The position numbers and the translations under genes are program-made. Of a stretch of DNA of 64,000 nucleotides, positions 8,948 through 17,587 are shown one piece after another. The notes under the pieces are model-generated. The model had not been told where the DNA came from. It ran no database searches and saw nothing but the letters and a program-made list of their open reading frames with translations. Within the stretch, counting starts at the first letter, position 1. Every line of letters starts with the position of its first letter. Source of the DNA: Moritella sp. F3 (GTDB lineage: Bacteria; Pseudomonadota; Gammaproteobacteria; Enterobacterales; Moritellaceae); contig NZ_BLRL01000002.1 in the NCBI RefSeq assembly GCF_015082335.1, positions 286,569 through 350,568 of the forward strand, written 5' to 3'.

Positions 8948-9583
8948 CTAGATAATATTTAGCACTTCGTTTACTGCGAGACGGGGCTTTTGCGGCCAAT
9001 TACCTTCTACAGCAAACCCAACGGGAATAAGCATGACTGGTACTGCGTTCTCAGGTAATGAAAACGCGTCTTTTACGCCTGCAGGATCAAAGCCAATCAT
9101 AGGACAAGAAACAAACCCCAGCGCTTGTGCAGCGAGCATTAGGTTCATGCTTGCAAGTGATGCTGTGCGAATGGCTTCATCACGTTGCATTTCAGGGTTT
9201 TCGCTGTACATACTATTAACAGCACCAATCCACCCCTCTATGACCTCGGTTGTTAACACATCATTTTCTGCTGACGCCTTTAACGAATGCTCAATAAGTT
9301 GTTGTGGTTTTAATAAGCCTGAAACAATAAACACGACGGCAGCGTCTTCGACTTTTTGTTGACCGTACGCCAAGCCCTTAAGTTGAGTTTTTGCGTCTTG
9401 TGACTTAACCGCAGTAAACTGCCAATTCTGTAGATTGAACGCGCTAGGTGCCAAGGTGGCGTACTGCGTTATTTGTTCAATTTTAGCGTCACTAATGAAT
9501 GTTGAACTTTCAAAAGTATTAATCGAACGTCTTTCTTTCATCGTGTTTAAAACTTGGTTTTTTTCTTTGTTTCTAAAAAACAT
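8948..9583 (-). CDS. Nitroreductase family protein (FMN-dependent NAD(P)H oxidoreductase)
   Basis: About 211 residues. KERRSINTFESS and the following APSAFNLQNWQF segment are the FMN-phosphate and isoalloxazine binding signature of the nitroreductase fold. MIGFDPAGVKDAF and PVMLIPVGFA near the C-terminus are also typical. The family transfers two electrons to nitroaromatics, quinones or related acceptors. ATG at 9583 was chosen over 9646 because AGGA lies 8 nt upstream and the upstream residues do not fit the family. A quinone reductase, DoxX and SnoaL-like gene follow on the same strand further upstream. Confidence 0.9.
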   Translation of the reverse strand: MFFRNKEKNQVLNTMKERRSINTFESSTFISDAKIEQITQYATLAPSAFNLQNWQFTAVKSQDAKTQLKGLAYGQQKVEDAAVVFIVSGLLKPQQLIEHSLKASAENDVLTTEVIEGWIGAVNSMYSENPEMQRDEAIRTASLASMNLMLAAQALGFVSCPMIGFDPAGVKDAFSLPENAVPVMLIPVGFAVEGNWPQKPRLAVNEVLNII

Positions 9584-9726
9584 AATGTCATTCCTGAATT
9601 CTGAATAAATAACAAACGAAATATGCATCCCGTTTCGATGAGGCAAATATACCGAATAACAGGACTATTGATTAGATAGCAAAATGAAAAATGACTTTTC
9701 CAAATTTGGAAAGGTAATCATGGGCA

Positions 9727-9760
9727 CAAAAAAATCCAAGTGTATTGAAGACACTTGGAT
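9727..9760 (-). terminator. Rho-independent terminator after the doxX-like gene
   Basis: Perfect 10-bp inverted repeat ATCCAAGTGT (9734-9743) / ACACTTGGAT (9751-9760) with a 7-nt loop; read on the minus strand it is followed by TTTTTT. It lies 68 bp downstream of the stop at 9828 and separates that gene from the nitroreductase. Confidence 0.9.
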
Positions 9761-9827
9761 CCTGACGGCAACTAAAACACATCAATAGCAGACACTTTAT
9801 ATAGAAAACATCCTCTATTTCACGCCA

Positions 9828-10280
9828 TTAATTCAACGTCTTCACAATACGATTATCTAACGCGAATCTACCGCCACCTTGCAACAGCAGCGCAATAGTG
9901 ATCGCAAGTAAAGATAAGGCAAATTCATAGCCGTTATTCGCCATAAATAAACCATTGCTAAAATGAGTACTAAAAATGGCAACGACCATAGTGATCGCAA
10001 GTACCAATGCAGTTGGTCTTGTCAGTAAGCCTAAAATAAGCAGCAGACCGCCAAAAAATTCTGCACTACCCGCCATCATCGCCATTAAATACCCAGGTGC
10101 TAAACCAATGGATTCCATCCATTGGCCTGTCCCCTCTAAGCCATAACCGCCAAACCAAGCAAATAGCTTTTGACTGCCGTGGGCAGCAAAAATAATACCG
10201 GCGATTAAACGCAGTGGTAACGCTGACGCATCATTTTTTGATACTAAAATTTTCTTCATTTTTTCTGTGTTCATGTTCAT
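9828..10280 (-). CDS. DoxX family membrane protein
   Basis: 150 residues with four predicted transmembrane helices. The sequence LPLRLIAGIIFAAHGSQKLF is the DoxX family hallmark, followed by GGYGLEGTGQWMESIGLAPG. Members are inner-membrane proteins often linked to thiol/quinone redox stress. Several in-frame ATGs crowd the N-terminus (10280, 10274, 10259); AGAG lies nearest to the first two. It probably follows the SnoaL-like and quinone-reductase genes as part of one stress-related run ending at the terminator at 9727. Confidence 0.88.
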   Translation of the reverse strand: MNMNTEKMKKILVSKNDASALPLRLIAGIIFAAHGSQKLFAWFGGYGLEGTGQWMESIGLAPGYLMAMMAGSAEFFGGLLLILGLLTRPTALVLAITMVVAIFSTHFSNGLFMANNGYEFALSLLAITIALLLQGGGRFALDNRIVKTLN

Positions 10281-10323
10281 TGACTCTATTTAAATTTATT
10301 TGGATGAGATGCTGACTACGTTA

Positions 10324-10357
10324 TTTATTCAGCTTTTATTTCAGCTTTTATTTCAGC
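10324..10357. repeat. 12-bp tandem repeat (x2.8) spanning a stop codon
   Basis: Two exact copies of TTTTATTTCAGC (10334-10345, 10346-10357) preceded by a shortened copy TTTATTCAGC (10324-10333). The innermost copy contains the stop codon and last codons of the minus-strand gene at 10348, so the repeat duplicates that gene's end. Confidence 0.9.
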
Positions 10358-10872
10358 TCTGCAGTGAAAATATAACGATAAATTTGCCATTCATTAGTTA
10401 TTTTCTTCACGATGAATATTTCACGATTGGCTTCTTCATTACCAGCAAGCGCGCCCTTAGGACTGCCATTACCTTTAGGTGAAATGCTGCCTGTAGATAT
10501 CGTTTGAATAAAACCAAAATCTTTATTTAATGCAACTTCAAGAATTTCAAAACGAATATTAAAATCTAATTTCGACAGGAAGTCGCCGTACAGCGCATTA
10601 ATGTTATTAACCCCCGTTGCCGTTGGAAAATTGTCACCAATAAACTGCGCGTCTGCGGTATAAACTGTTTTAACATTATCTACATTTTTATTATTTAAGA
10701 TGTCCTGATAAGACGTCATCAGCGCTTCTATCTGAGCTACATCACTTTGTTCTACTACGCTTATTTTGGTTGTTTCATTCACTAATACTGCCGCGCTGAC
10801 TTTACTTACATAGACGCACATAAAAAGTAATATGATGGCGTTAGCTAATTTAAAACTTCTGTTGAATAACAT
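10348..10872 (-). CDS. SnoaL-like / SgcJ-EcaC type (NTF2-fold) secreted protein
   Basis: 174 residues. An N-terminal hydrophobic segment (~10-27, then SKVSA-AVL) looks like a signal peptide. The mature part, with AQIEALMTSYQDILNNKNVD, VYTADAQFIGDNFP and the C-terminal strand IFIVKKITNEWQIYRYIF, is a typical NTF2-like cone fold of the DUF4440/SgcJ group. No catalytic residues can be assigned. It lies between the quinone-reductase gene (76 bp upstream) and doxX (67 bp downstream) on the same strand, so co-transcription is likely. Confidence 0.75.
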   Translation of the reverse strand: MLFNRSFKLANAIILLFMCVYVSKVSAAVLVNETTKISVVEQSDVAQIEALMTSYQDILNNKNVDNVKTVYTADAQFIGDNFPTATGVNNINALYGDFLSKLDFNIRFEILEVALNKDFGFIQTISTGSISPKGNGSPKGALAGNEEANREIFIVKKITNEWQIYRYIFTAELK

Positions 10873-10948
10873 GATTATTTTCTCGCTTTACTGCAATTTA
10901 AATGAGGAATAAGCAGGCTTTAGCAGCCCGCTTACTCGTAACGCTGAA

Positions 10949-11932
10949 TTAATGTTTAACGACAATTTTACCTATGGCTTTATTACTATCCATTAAGGCA
11001 TGTGCACTTTGAATGTCTTCAGCGTTAAAGATTGCCGAAGTGATATCAGGCATTTGACCTGTATGTACTTGTTCTGAAATCCAATTTAATGGTGACTCAT
11101 CTAAAGGCAACGCATCACTCCCTAGCATGCCACTTTGGAAGAAGCTTAATTTCACTGAACTTGGTAAATCGCTCATTAAGCCAAAGTTTTCAATCACTGG
11201 CGAACCACCTAATAGGCCAACAACCGTCACTTCACCCCAAGGTCGTAATGCTTTCATGGTATCTTTCACCGCTGCAGCGCCAATAACATCTAACGCTTTG
11301 TCTACGCCTTGTGGATAAAGCGCTCTCACCTGCTCTGCAACGTCACCATTATCGATAACAACATGATCTGCCCCTAGCGTTTGTAAGCGCTTGGTATTTT
11401 CAATATTACGCGTCGTCGCAATAACGGTTAGTCCACGTGCTTTTGCATACACCAACGCCGCGAGACCAAGTCCAGATGTTGCACCTCGCACTAACAATAC
11501 TTCGCCTGATGCGATGCTTAACGTTTTGTCTAATGCGCCCCATACCGTCAGGTATAACTGCGGTAAAGACGCGAGCTGTGTAAACTCAATATCACTGGTA
11601 ATACGTTGTACATTGGTTTTGTTAACGACGATGATTTCTGCATAGCTACCATGACTAGCAAACATCATCCCCCCCATCGCGGTGATCACTTTGTCTCCCG
11701 GCTGAAATGTGTTTGAAGGGTCTTCAATGACTTCACCAGCCGCTTCGATACCAGGAGCAAGTTCTACATTTAACTCACCGAACGCACCATTACGGTAATA
11801 TGTTTCAGCTTTGTTTAGTCCAAATGCTTTCACGCGAATTTTAACGTCACCCGCCGCTACAACAGGTTCTGCTGCATAACGGATGTCCAATACTTCAGGG
11901 CCACCAGCTTGTGTTGCGATAATTGCTTTCAT
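10949..11932 (-). CDS. NAD(P)H:quinone oxidoreductase-like, zinc-independent medium-chain dehydrogenase
   Basis: 327 residues with the GroES-like N-domain (VKAFGLNKAETYYRNG, PGIEAAGEV) and a Rossmann cofactor domain with VLLVRGATSGLGLAALVYAK. The catalytic zinc cysteines of alcohol dehydrogenases are absent, as in the quinone oxidoreductase (QOR) branch. It probably reduces quinones or enones with NADPH in the cytoplasm. It is divergent from the LysR gene at 12108 (175-bp shared intergenic region), the classic regulator-target layout, and heads the run ending with doxX. Confidence 0.88.
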   Translation of the reverse strand: MKAIIATQAGGPEVLDIRYAAEPVVAAGDVKIRVKAFGLNKAETYYRNGAFGELNVELAPGIEAAGEVIEDPSNTFQPGDKVITAMGGMMFASHGSYAEIIVVNKTNVQRITSDIEFTQLASLPQLYLTVWGALDKTLSIASGEVLLVRGATSGLGLAALVYAKARGLTVIATTRNIENTKRLQTLGADHVVIDNGDVAEQVRALYPQGVDKALDVIGAAAVKDTMKALRPWGEVTVVGLLGGSPVIENFGLMSDLPSSVKLSFFQSGMLGSDALPLDESPLNWISEQVHTGQMPDITSAIFNAEDIQSAHALMDSNKAIGKIVVKH

Positions 11933-12107
11933 ATTTTTCTTCCTATTAATTTGTTTAGATTATTGATGAATGTTTGTGTATCTCGTTTCAATGCAAACAC
12001 TATAACCAAACTCAACAGGTAAAATTAGCGGTGCTTTTAAGAATCATTATTCCATTTTTCATGATAATCTAAATTTTATTGCCATCATGAGTGAAGGAGT
12101 AAGGTCA

Positions 12108-13001
12108 ATGGATCTCAATTCTTTGAATATTTTTGTTAACGTCGTGAAGCACGGTTCTTTCTCTGCTGCATCCAAAATAATGAGTATTCCGGTTGCAACG
12201 GTTAGCCGACGAGTGAGTGAACTAGAGGCGCAATTAGATCAGCAATTATTAATCCGCACCACGCGTAAATTAGCGGTCACTCATGTCGGACAATTACTGT
12301 ATCAACGAGCTGGCTCAGGACTGGATGTTATTTTTGAAGCTGAGCAGGCGATTAAAGAAGAACAAGAAGATCTAAAAGGTCAGTTACGCATATCTATTCC
12401 ACCAGCCCTTTATGTCTTTGATGATATGTTTCATCAATTTAATAATACCTACCCACTAATCCAGTTAGATATTTTCAGTACGGTGAGAAAAACAGACTTT
12501 ATTGATGATGATATTGATATTGTGATTCGGGTGGGTGATGTTAATTATCAATCGGCTATCGCAAGGCATCTAGGTAAGTACCGCCACGTTGTGGTCTGTT
12601 CGCAAAAATTCATTAATAACCACGGTATACCCAAAAGTCCTGCCGACCTCGCCTCATTACCGATTGCTGCATGGCGGTTTGGACATGGTGCTATCACTTG
12701 GCAGTTAGGGGAGCATTGCATTGAGATTAACCCCAAGTTCACATCCAGTGATTATGTACATTCTCTTTCAGCTATTCGTAGCGGTGACATGTTAGGTGAA
12801 TTACCACCTATGCTTGCTAATCCACTATTACAGTCGGGTGAATTGGTAGAAGTACTTGTGGATTACCCACTCCCTGAAGTTGATTTACACATAATATATC
12901 CATCGAGAAAGCACTTATCTCGCCTGAGCAAAGTTTTTATCGCGGATTTTATTACGTTTTGTCAGCGCCATCAAAATGGCAAATACCTGTTTAATCAATA
13001 A
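12108..13001 (+). CDS. LysR-family transcriptional regulator, divergent to the quinone-reductase genes
   Basis: 297 residues. The HTH is GSFSAASKIMSIPVATVSRR, the effector domain IDDDIDIVIRVGDV, and the C-terminus IIYPSRKHLSRLSKVFI matches the two paralogues at 5260 and 6219. ATG at 12108 was chosen because AAGGAG (12093-12098) lies 9 nt upstream and the paralogues also begin MDLN. Likely a regulator of the divergent 11932-9828 run, by arrangement only. Confidence 0.93.
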   Translation: MDLNSLNIFVNVVKHGSFSAASKIMSIPVATVSRRVSELEAQLDQQLLIRTTRKLAVTHVGQLLYQRAGSGLDVIFEAEQAIKEEQEDLKGQLRISIPPALYVFDDMFHQFNNTYPLIQLDIFSTVRKTDFIDDDIDIVIRVGDVNYQSAIARHLGKYRHVVVCSQKFINNHGIPKSPADLASLPIAAWRFGHGAITWQLGEHCIEINPKFTSSDYVHSLSAIRSGDMLGELPPMLANPLLQSGELVEVLVDYPLPEVDLHIIYPSRKHLSRLSKVFIADFITFCQRHQNGKYLFNQ

Positions 13002-13100
13002 AGGGGGACTAGCGCGGAGAGTCAGCGGCCCCTAACAAAAGGTACACTGACTTTCGTAACGTTCTTAACTTTATCTAAGAGTGCTTACATTACAGGGCAT

Positions 13101-14279
13101 TTAAAATGTGACGTTAGCACCGATAAAGTGGATCTTGCCGCCGAACTCGCCTGTGATTTGGGTATATTTGTTACCAGAACGATCTATTGCCATGTTGCCT
13201 AAATCAGCATATTCGTAGAAGATATCAATGCGGGTTTCATCCCAATAAGTCGTGGCACCGACAGAGTAGCGATACTGTTCACCAACAGGTAAATCAACCC
13301 ACTGTTTCGTTGGGTCATCTTGCGGTGATGTTTCATAAGAGAAGCCGGCTTTTAATGCCCACTCAGCGTTTAACTGATAGTCAGCGCCGACAGCAAACTT
13401 CCATACATCATCCCAGTCACGATCAATGGCAAGATCAGTAGCTTGCTCGGTATAAACAGGCGTTTCGCTAAATTCGCTCCACTGGTGAAATTGCACCGAA
13501 GACAGTAACGTAAGTTTGTCATTCAAATCATAACTACCACTTAAATCAGCAATTGCAGGGATGATAAGCTCTGTTCCCACACTCAAACGAGCAGGGCTTA
13601 ATTGAGTAAAACTGACGTCAACATCGTCAAATTCATGCACAATTTTAGAACGGTAACTTAAACCGACAGCCCATGCATCAGCTTGATACATCGTGCCAGC
13701 ATTATAGCCAAATGCCCAGTCAGTACCCGCTCCGGTATCAAAACCTGACGTGCTCACTTCGATAATGCCGTAGTTGATTTGTGCACCAACACCAACCGAC
13801 CAATTATTATCAATTTTATAACTCATGGCCGGGTTTAACTGCACTGCGGTCATGACCGCGGTATCCAAGTGATTACCGCCATCCCAATTAGTACCGTAAT
13901 CAATTGATGATCCACCAACCGCACCAAAGTTAATACCTAAATGGATATCCTCGCTCACCTGCACGACATGGAATATACCAATGGCAGGCATTACAGTTTC
14001 AGCATCGGCATCACCAGTATAACCCCCCAAATCGGCATCAGGTTCTGCATCGGTATAATCCATCTGCAGATCCAGCACCATCATATTCACCGTGGTTTTC
14101 TGCTCGCCCATGTGCGTCATCGTCGCCGGATTTGTCCAGGATGCTGTCGCGGTTTCGGTATAGACACCATCACCGGCACCTGTAGTACCCGCATTAGCAA
14201 CAACCGCTTCTTGTAGCAGCAGTCCACTGGCATTAGCGTATGTCGAACAAATCAATAATGCTAATAATGTTTTTTTCAT
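13101..14279 (-). CDS. FadL-like outer-membrane long-chain fatty acid / hydrocarbon transporter
   Basis: 392 residues with signal peptide (KKTLLALLICSTYANA, then SGLLLQEAV). The NAGTTGAGDGVYTETATASW run followed by TNPATMTHM is the FadL N-terminal hatch signature. The C-terminus GGKIHFIGANVTF is a barrel strand. Members take up long-chain fatty acids or aromatic hydrocarbons across the outer membrane. Upstream in-frame starts exist at 14291 (ATG) and 14294 (TTG); I chose 14279 because it begins the signal peptide directly and has a weak GGAT upstream. Single-gene unit. Confidence 0.88.
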   Translation of the reverse strand: MKKTLLALLICSTYANASGLLLQEAVVANAGTTGAGDGVYTETATASWTNPATMTHMGEQKTTVNMMVLDLQMDYTDAEPDADLGGYTGDADAETVMPAIGIFHVVQVSEDIHLGINFGAVGGSSIDYGTNWDGGNHLDTAVMTAVQLNPAMSYKIDNNWSVGVGAQINYGIIEVSTSGFDTGAGTDWAFGYNAGTMYQADAWAVGLSYRSKIVHEFDDVDVSFTQLSPARLSVGTELIIPAIADLSGSYDLNDKLTLLSSVQFHQWSEFSETPVYTEQATDLAIDRDWDDVWKFAVGADYQLNAEWALKAGFSYETSPQDDPTKQWVDLPVGEQYRYSVGATTYWDETRIDIFYEYADLGNMAIDRSGNKYTQITGEFGGKIHFIGANVTF

Positions 14280-14658
14280 CAGAGTATCCATCAATATGGG
14301 TCATAAAAATATACCGATATGATAGATACAAAGTTCGGCAGAAAAATCAGTAATATTACGGATTCAAGCATTCACTTAGCGGTAATAAAACCGAGATAGA
14401 AAGTGATTACCGCGTCAGGCTCGGCATGGAAAAATAGCCATTACGAATTACCTAGCTCCTCTCCTAGACTTAAATCTATATCGCCTCGCCCTTAAATCTG
14501 TATAATCCAGCTAAATTTGTCCGTCCTAACTCGATGAACGTATACACTTGAGTATGACGGTCGGAATATTATTGAGTGTTAAGTTACCAGCGTTTGTTTT
14601 ATGCGTGCTGATAAGCTATATCGATTAATTTTTAAATTGTAATTTTCAGGTGGAATAA
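14280..14658. other. Intergenic region between fadL-like and ykgJ-like genes
   Basis: 379 bases between divergent genes. It must hold both promoters. I see no ORF with a Shine-Dalgarno and no strong hairpin; AT-rich stretches near 14580-14645 are the likely promoter area of the plus-strand gene. Confidence 0.4.
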
Positions 14659-15204
14659 TTGAGTAAAAACAACGAATCACATTTAGTTTCTGGTCGTGAA
14701 TGTGGTGAATGTACCGCGTGTTGCGTTGTACTTCATATTGATGATGACAATTTTAAAAAGCCTGCAGATCAAGTTTGTGAAAATTTGATGGCAAAAGGTG
14801 GCTGTAAGATCTACACCAAAAGACCGTCTGTGTGCCAAGATTGGCATTGTGCATGGCGTTTCATGACACAGTTAGACGAAAGCTGGCGTCCTGATTTATC
14901 GGGGATCATGCTGCGTTCAGACGAAAATGGTATCATTTTTCAACCAATACGCGACCCTAAAACCGTGTTAATCACAGCACAAGCAATCGAACTAATTGGG
15001 GGTGGTGTTGCTCAAGGCATCCCGATGTCTATGTCTATCCCAGTTAAGCAAGGCTACCGCAGTTATAGCACTCCGCTTAATGCACCTTTAGCAGCTGGTG
15101 TCGAGGCGAGAAGCCTACCAATGATCCAAGACAAGATGATTGAACTGATTGAGTTTTCATTAGCACAGCACACGTCGCAAATTCCAAGTATCGACCGTAG
15201 CTAA
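14659..15204 (+). CDS. YkgJ/UPF0153-type zinc- or iron-binding Cys-cluster protein
   Basis: 181 residues. The N-terminal CGECTACCVVLHID has the CxxCxxCC signature, with further conserved cysteines in GGCKIY and PSVCQDWHCAW. The family is thought to bind a metal; the role is unknown. Translation appears to start at TTG (14659-14661), with AGGTGG at 14648-14653 five nt upstream and no suitable ATG nearby. A second, shorter member of this Cys-cluster type is at 47754. Confidence 0.85.
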   Translation: MSKNNESHLVSGRECGECTACCVVLHIDDDNFKKPADQVCENLMAKGGCKIYTKRPSVCQDWHCAWRFMTQLDESWRPDLSGIMLRSDENGIIFQPIRDPKTVLITAQAIELIGGGVAQGIPMSMSIPVKQGYRSYSTPLNAPLAAGVEARSLPMIQDKMIELIEFSLAQHTSQIPSIDRS

Positions 15205-15285
15205 TAACGAGCTCCATCGATCAACGGCGCAGCCTCACACAAAGACAGCGCCGAATGCTTTAACCACCTCAAGAGAAACAATACG

Positions 15286-15774
15286 ATGAACGTATACACC
15301 CAATTTGAAAGTCTATTAGGTACTGTCACTGTTCATGGTAATGATGATGGTTTACTGGGTATTTGGTATGAAAGCCACACAAGACAGCTCAGTGACTTTG
15401 GGAAGAGAGCCGATGAACACCCGATTTTGCAACTCGCGGTAACTCAGCTGCAAGAATACTTTAACGGTCAGCGTCATGAATTTTCTATTCCGTTAGCGGC
15501 GAATGGTACTGAATTTCAAAACAAGGTATGGCAGGCACTCACGACTATCCCTTATGGCGAGACATGGAGTTATAAAGACTTGGCTATCGCTGTCGGTAAC
15601 CCAAAAGCATCGCAAGCTGTTGGTGGCGCAAATAGTAAAAATCCAATATCGATTATTGTGCCATGTCACCGCGTGATAGGTAAAAACGGTAGCCTGACAG
15701 GTTATGCGGGTGGTTTAGATATAAAACAACAGCTATTAAACTTAGAAGCTAAGTATTATCGTTCATCAATATAA
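15286..15774 (+). CDS. ogt: Methylated-DNA--protein-cysteine methyltransferase (Ogt-type)
   Basis: 162 residues. It has the active-site motif IVPCHRVIG with the methyl-acceptor cysteine at residue 127, the helix-turn-helix and arginine-finger segment GETWSYKDLAIAVGNPKASQ, and the short N-terminal domain of stand-alone Ogt enzymes. It removes alkyl groups from O6-alkylguanine by irreversible transfer to cysteine. No Ada-type regulatory domain is present. The gene is convergent with gabD; a hairpin lies between. Confidence 0.95.
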   Translation: MNVYTQFESLLGTVTVHGNDDGLLGIWYESHTRQLSDFGKRADEHPILQLAVTQLQEYFNGQRHEFSIPLAANGTEFQNKVWQALTTIPYGETWSYKDLAIAVGNPKASQAVGGANSKNPISIIVPCHRVIGKNGSLTGYAGGLDIKQQLLNLEAKYYRSSI

Positions 15775-15782
15775 AGTTTAAC

Positions 15783-15812
15783 TCCCTTGAGCATCAACAT
15801 TTACTCAAGGGA
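15783..15812. terminator. Hairpin between convergent ogt and gabD genes
   Basis: TCCCTTGAG (15783-15791) and CTCAAGGGA (15804-15812) form a 9-bp stem with a 12-nt loop, 8 bp after the ogt stop and 14 bp before the gabD stop. No clear T-run follows on either strand, so termination is plausible rather than shown. Confidence 0.5.
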
Positions 15813-15826
15813 TAACCGTCATATAC

Positions 15827-17260
15827 TTAGTGCTTTAAACCACCAAAACAAAGATACTTTTGAACAAGGTATTCATCTAAACCTTCTTTAGCACCTTCTT
15901 TGCCAATACCTGACTGCTTAACACCACCAAATGGCGCTACTTCAGTAGAGATTAAACCTTCATTAATACCGACCATGCCGTATTCTAGCGATTCAGCAAC
16001 ATACCAAATGCGATTAATGTTTTGGCTATAGAAATAAGCTGCTAAGCCATAAATGCTATCATTAGCCATCGTAATTAATTCTTCATCAGAAGAAAATCGT
16101 ACGATTGGAGCAACAGGGCCAAAAATTTCTTCCTGTATAATATCCATATCATGGCGAACATCCGTCAAGATTGTTGGGTCAACATATGCTCCATCAAGTA
16201 TCTGTCCACCAATAGCGACTTTCGCACCTTGATCTACAGCGCCTTGAATAAGGCTATTAATATTATTCTTTGCGCTTTCGTCAATAACGGGACCAACTGT
16301 TACGCCCTCTTCCAAGCCATTACCTAAACGTAGTTTCGCAACTTCAGCCGTTAGCTTAGCGACAAATTGATCATAGACACTGTCATGAATATAGAATCTA
16401 TTAGCACATACACATGTCTGACCGGCATTACGGTATTTAGAGACCATAGCACCAGCAACAGCAAGATCTAGATCGGCATCTTCAAATACAATAAAAGGGG
16501 CATTTCCGCCGAGCTCCATTGATGTACGTTTAATCGTTTTTGCACACTGCGCCATTAAAATACGGCCAACGCGTGTTGACCCGGTAAATGATAACTTTTT
16601 AATACGCTCATGTTCACAAAAGACTTCACCAACTAAACTAGAAGCTTCATTCACAACTAACTGGAAAAGCGATTTTGGTACACCAGCTTGATAGGCAAGC
16701 TCAGCAACAGCAAACGCAGACAGTGGCGTCTGGTTCGCAGGTTTACCAATAAATGCACAGCCTGCAGCCAACGCTGGTGCAGCTTTACGTGTGATCATCG
16801 CAATCGGAAAGTTCCACGGTGTGATAGCAGTCGCGATACCAATAGGCTGTTTGATTGTTGCTAATCTTCGACCTGCAACGGGTGTCGGAATGGTTTCACC
16901 ATAAGCACGTTTAGCTTCTTCAGCGAACCAAACTAAAAATGATGCGCCGTAAGCAACCTCACCTTTCGATTCAGCAAGTGGTTTACCCTGCTCTAATGTC
17001 ATTATTCTTGCGAGATCATCCTGATTTTCCATCATCAGATCATGCCAACGTAATAAAATAATCGCACGCTCTTTCGCCGTGGTTTTTTTCCATTGTTGCT
17101 GCGCTGTATCTGCAGCAGCAATAATGCTATTAATTTCACTTTTACTTTGCGTCGCAATGTGCCCTATAACCGCTGCCGTGGCAGGATTGGTAATTGATAA
17201 GCTAGTATTTGATTGCACAATCAAACACGATAATAATGTTTTGTTTTTAATGCTTAACAT
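15827..17260 (-). CDS. gabD: NAD(P)-dependent succinate-semialdehyde dehydrogenase (GabD-like)
   Basis: 477 residues, aldehyde dehydrogenase superfamily. All catalytic elements are present: TPWNFP (Asn150), cofactor lysine in GKPANQTP (Lys173), the general base in MELGGN (Glu249) and nucleophile in NAGQTCVCAN (Cys283). The sequence tracks E. coli GabD over most of its length. It would oxidise succinate semialdehyde to succinate (GABA/polyamine degradation). The N-terminus is unusual: the INGEW strand common in the family is replaced by a hydrophobic LLSCLIVQSN stretch. No gabT neighbour is seen. Confidence 0.9.
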   Translation of the reverse strand: MLSIKNKTLLSCLIVQSNTSLSITNPATAAVIGHIATQSKSEINSIIAAADTAQQQWKKTTAKERAIILLRWHDLMMENQDDLARIMTLEQGKPLAESKGEVAYGASFLVWFAEEAKRAYGETIPTPVAGRRLATIKQPIGIATAITPWNFPIAMITRKAAPALAAGCAFIGKPANQTPLSAFAVAELAYQAGVPKSLFQLVVNEASSLVGEVFCEHERIKKLSFTGSTRVGRILMAQCAKTIKRTSMELGGNAPFIVFEDADLDLAVAGAMVSKYRNAGQTCVCANRFYIHDSVYDQFVAKLTAEVAKLRLGNGLEEGVTVGPVIDESAKNNINSLIQGAVDQGAKVAIGGQILDGAYVDPTILTDVRHDMDIIQEEIFGPVAPIVRFSSDEELITMANDSIYGLAAYFYSQNINRIWYVAESLEYGMVGINEGLISTEVAPFGGVKQSGIGKEGAKEGLDEYLVQKYLCFGGLKH

Positions 17261-17587
17261 AAGTCTCTCTAAATATAAGGTTTAAGTATTGCTACTGATC
17301 ACTCACGTTGCTCTCGATACACATTATGTATTCTTTTTTTATTTTATCAGCATTTCATTTTTATGGTTATTGACGGTTTATTAGCGTTTTATTATTGTTT
17401 GAATTAATTTTTCCATTATTGTTTATAGTAACGCTTTAATCTATAACCGCCCTACCCACTCAGCACTGCGCGTTAAATAATTAAATAATAATTTAATTAT
17501 TTAACCAGTAGATTTACTGTACTAAGTATTCGTGCAGTTGATTACCATAAGCCCACTTTAAAGATATGACTAAAACAAGAGAATATA
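17261..17587. other. Divergent intergenic region with AT-only palindrome
   Basis: 327 bases between the divergent gabD and winged-helix genes, strongly AT-rich. It carries the 32-bp palindrome listed separately (17473-17504); promoters for both genes are expected here but none is clear-cut. Confidence 0.5.
17473..17504. repeat. Perfect AT-only palindrome (14-bp arms, 4-nt loop)
   Basis: TTAAATAATTAAAT (17473-17486), AATA, ATTTAATTATTTAA (17491-17504). The arms are exactly complementary and contain no G or C. It lies between gabD and the stand-alone winged-helix gene, so it could be an operator. Confidence 0.85.
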
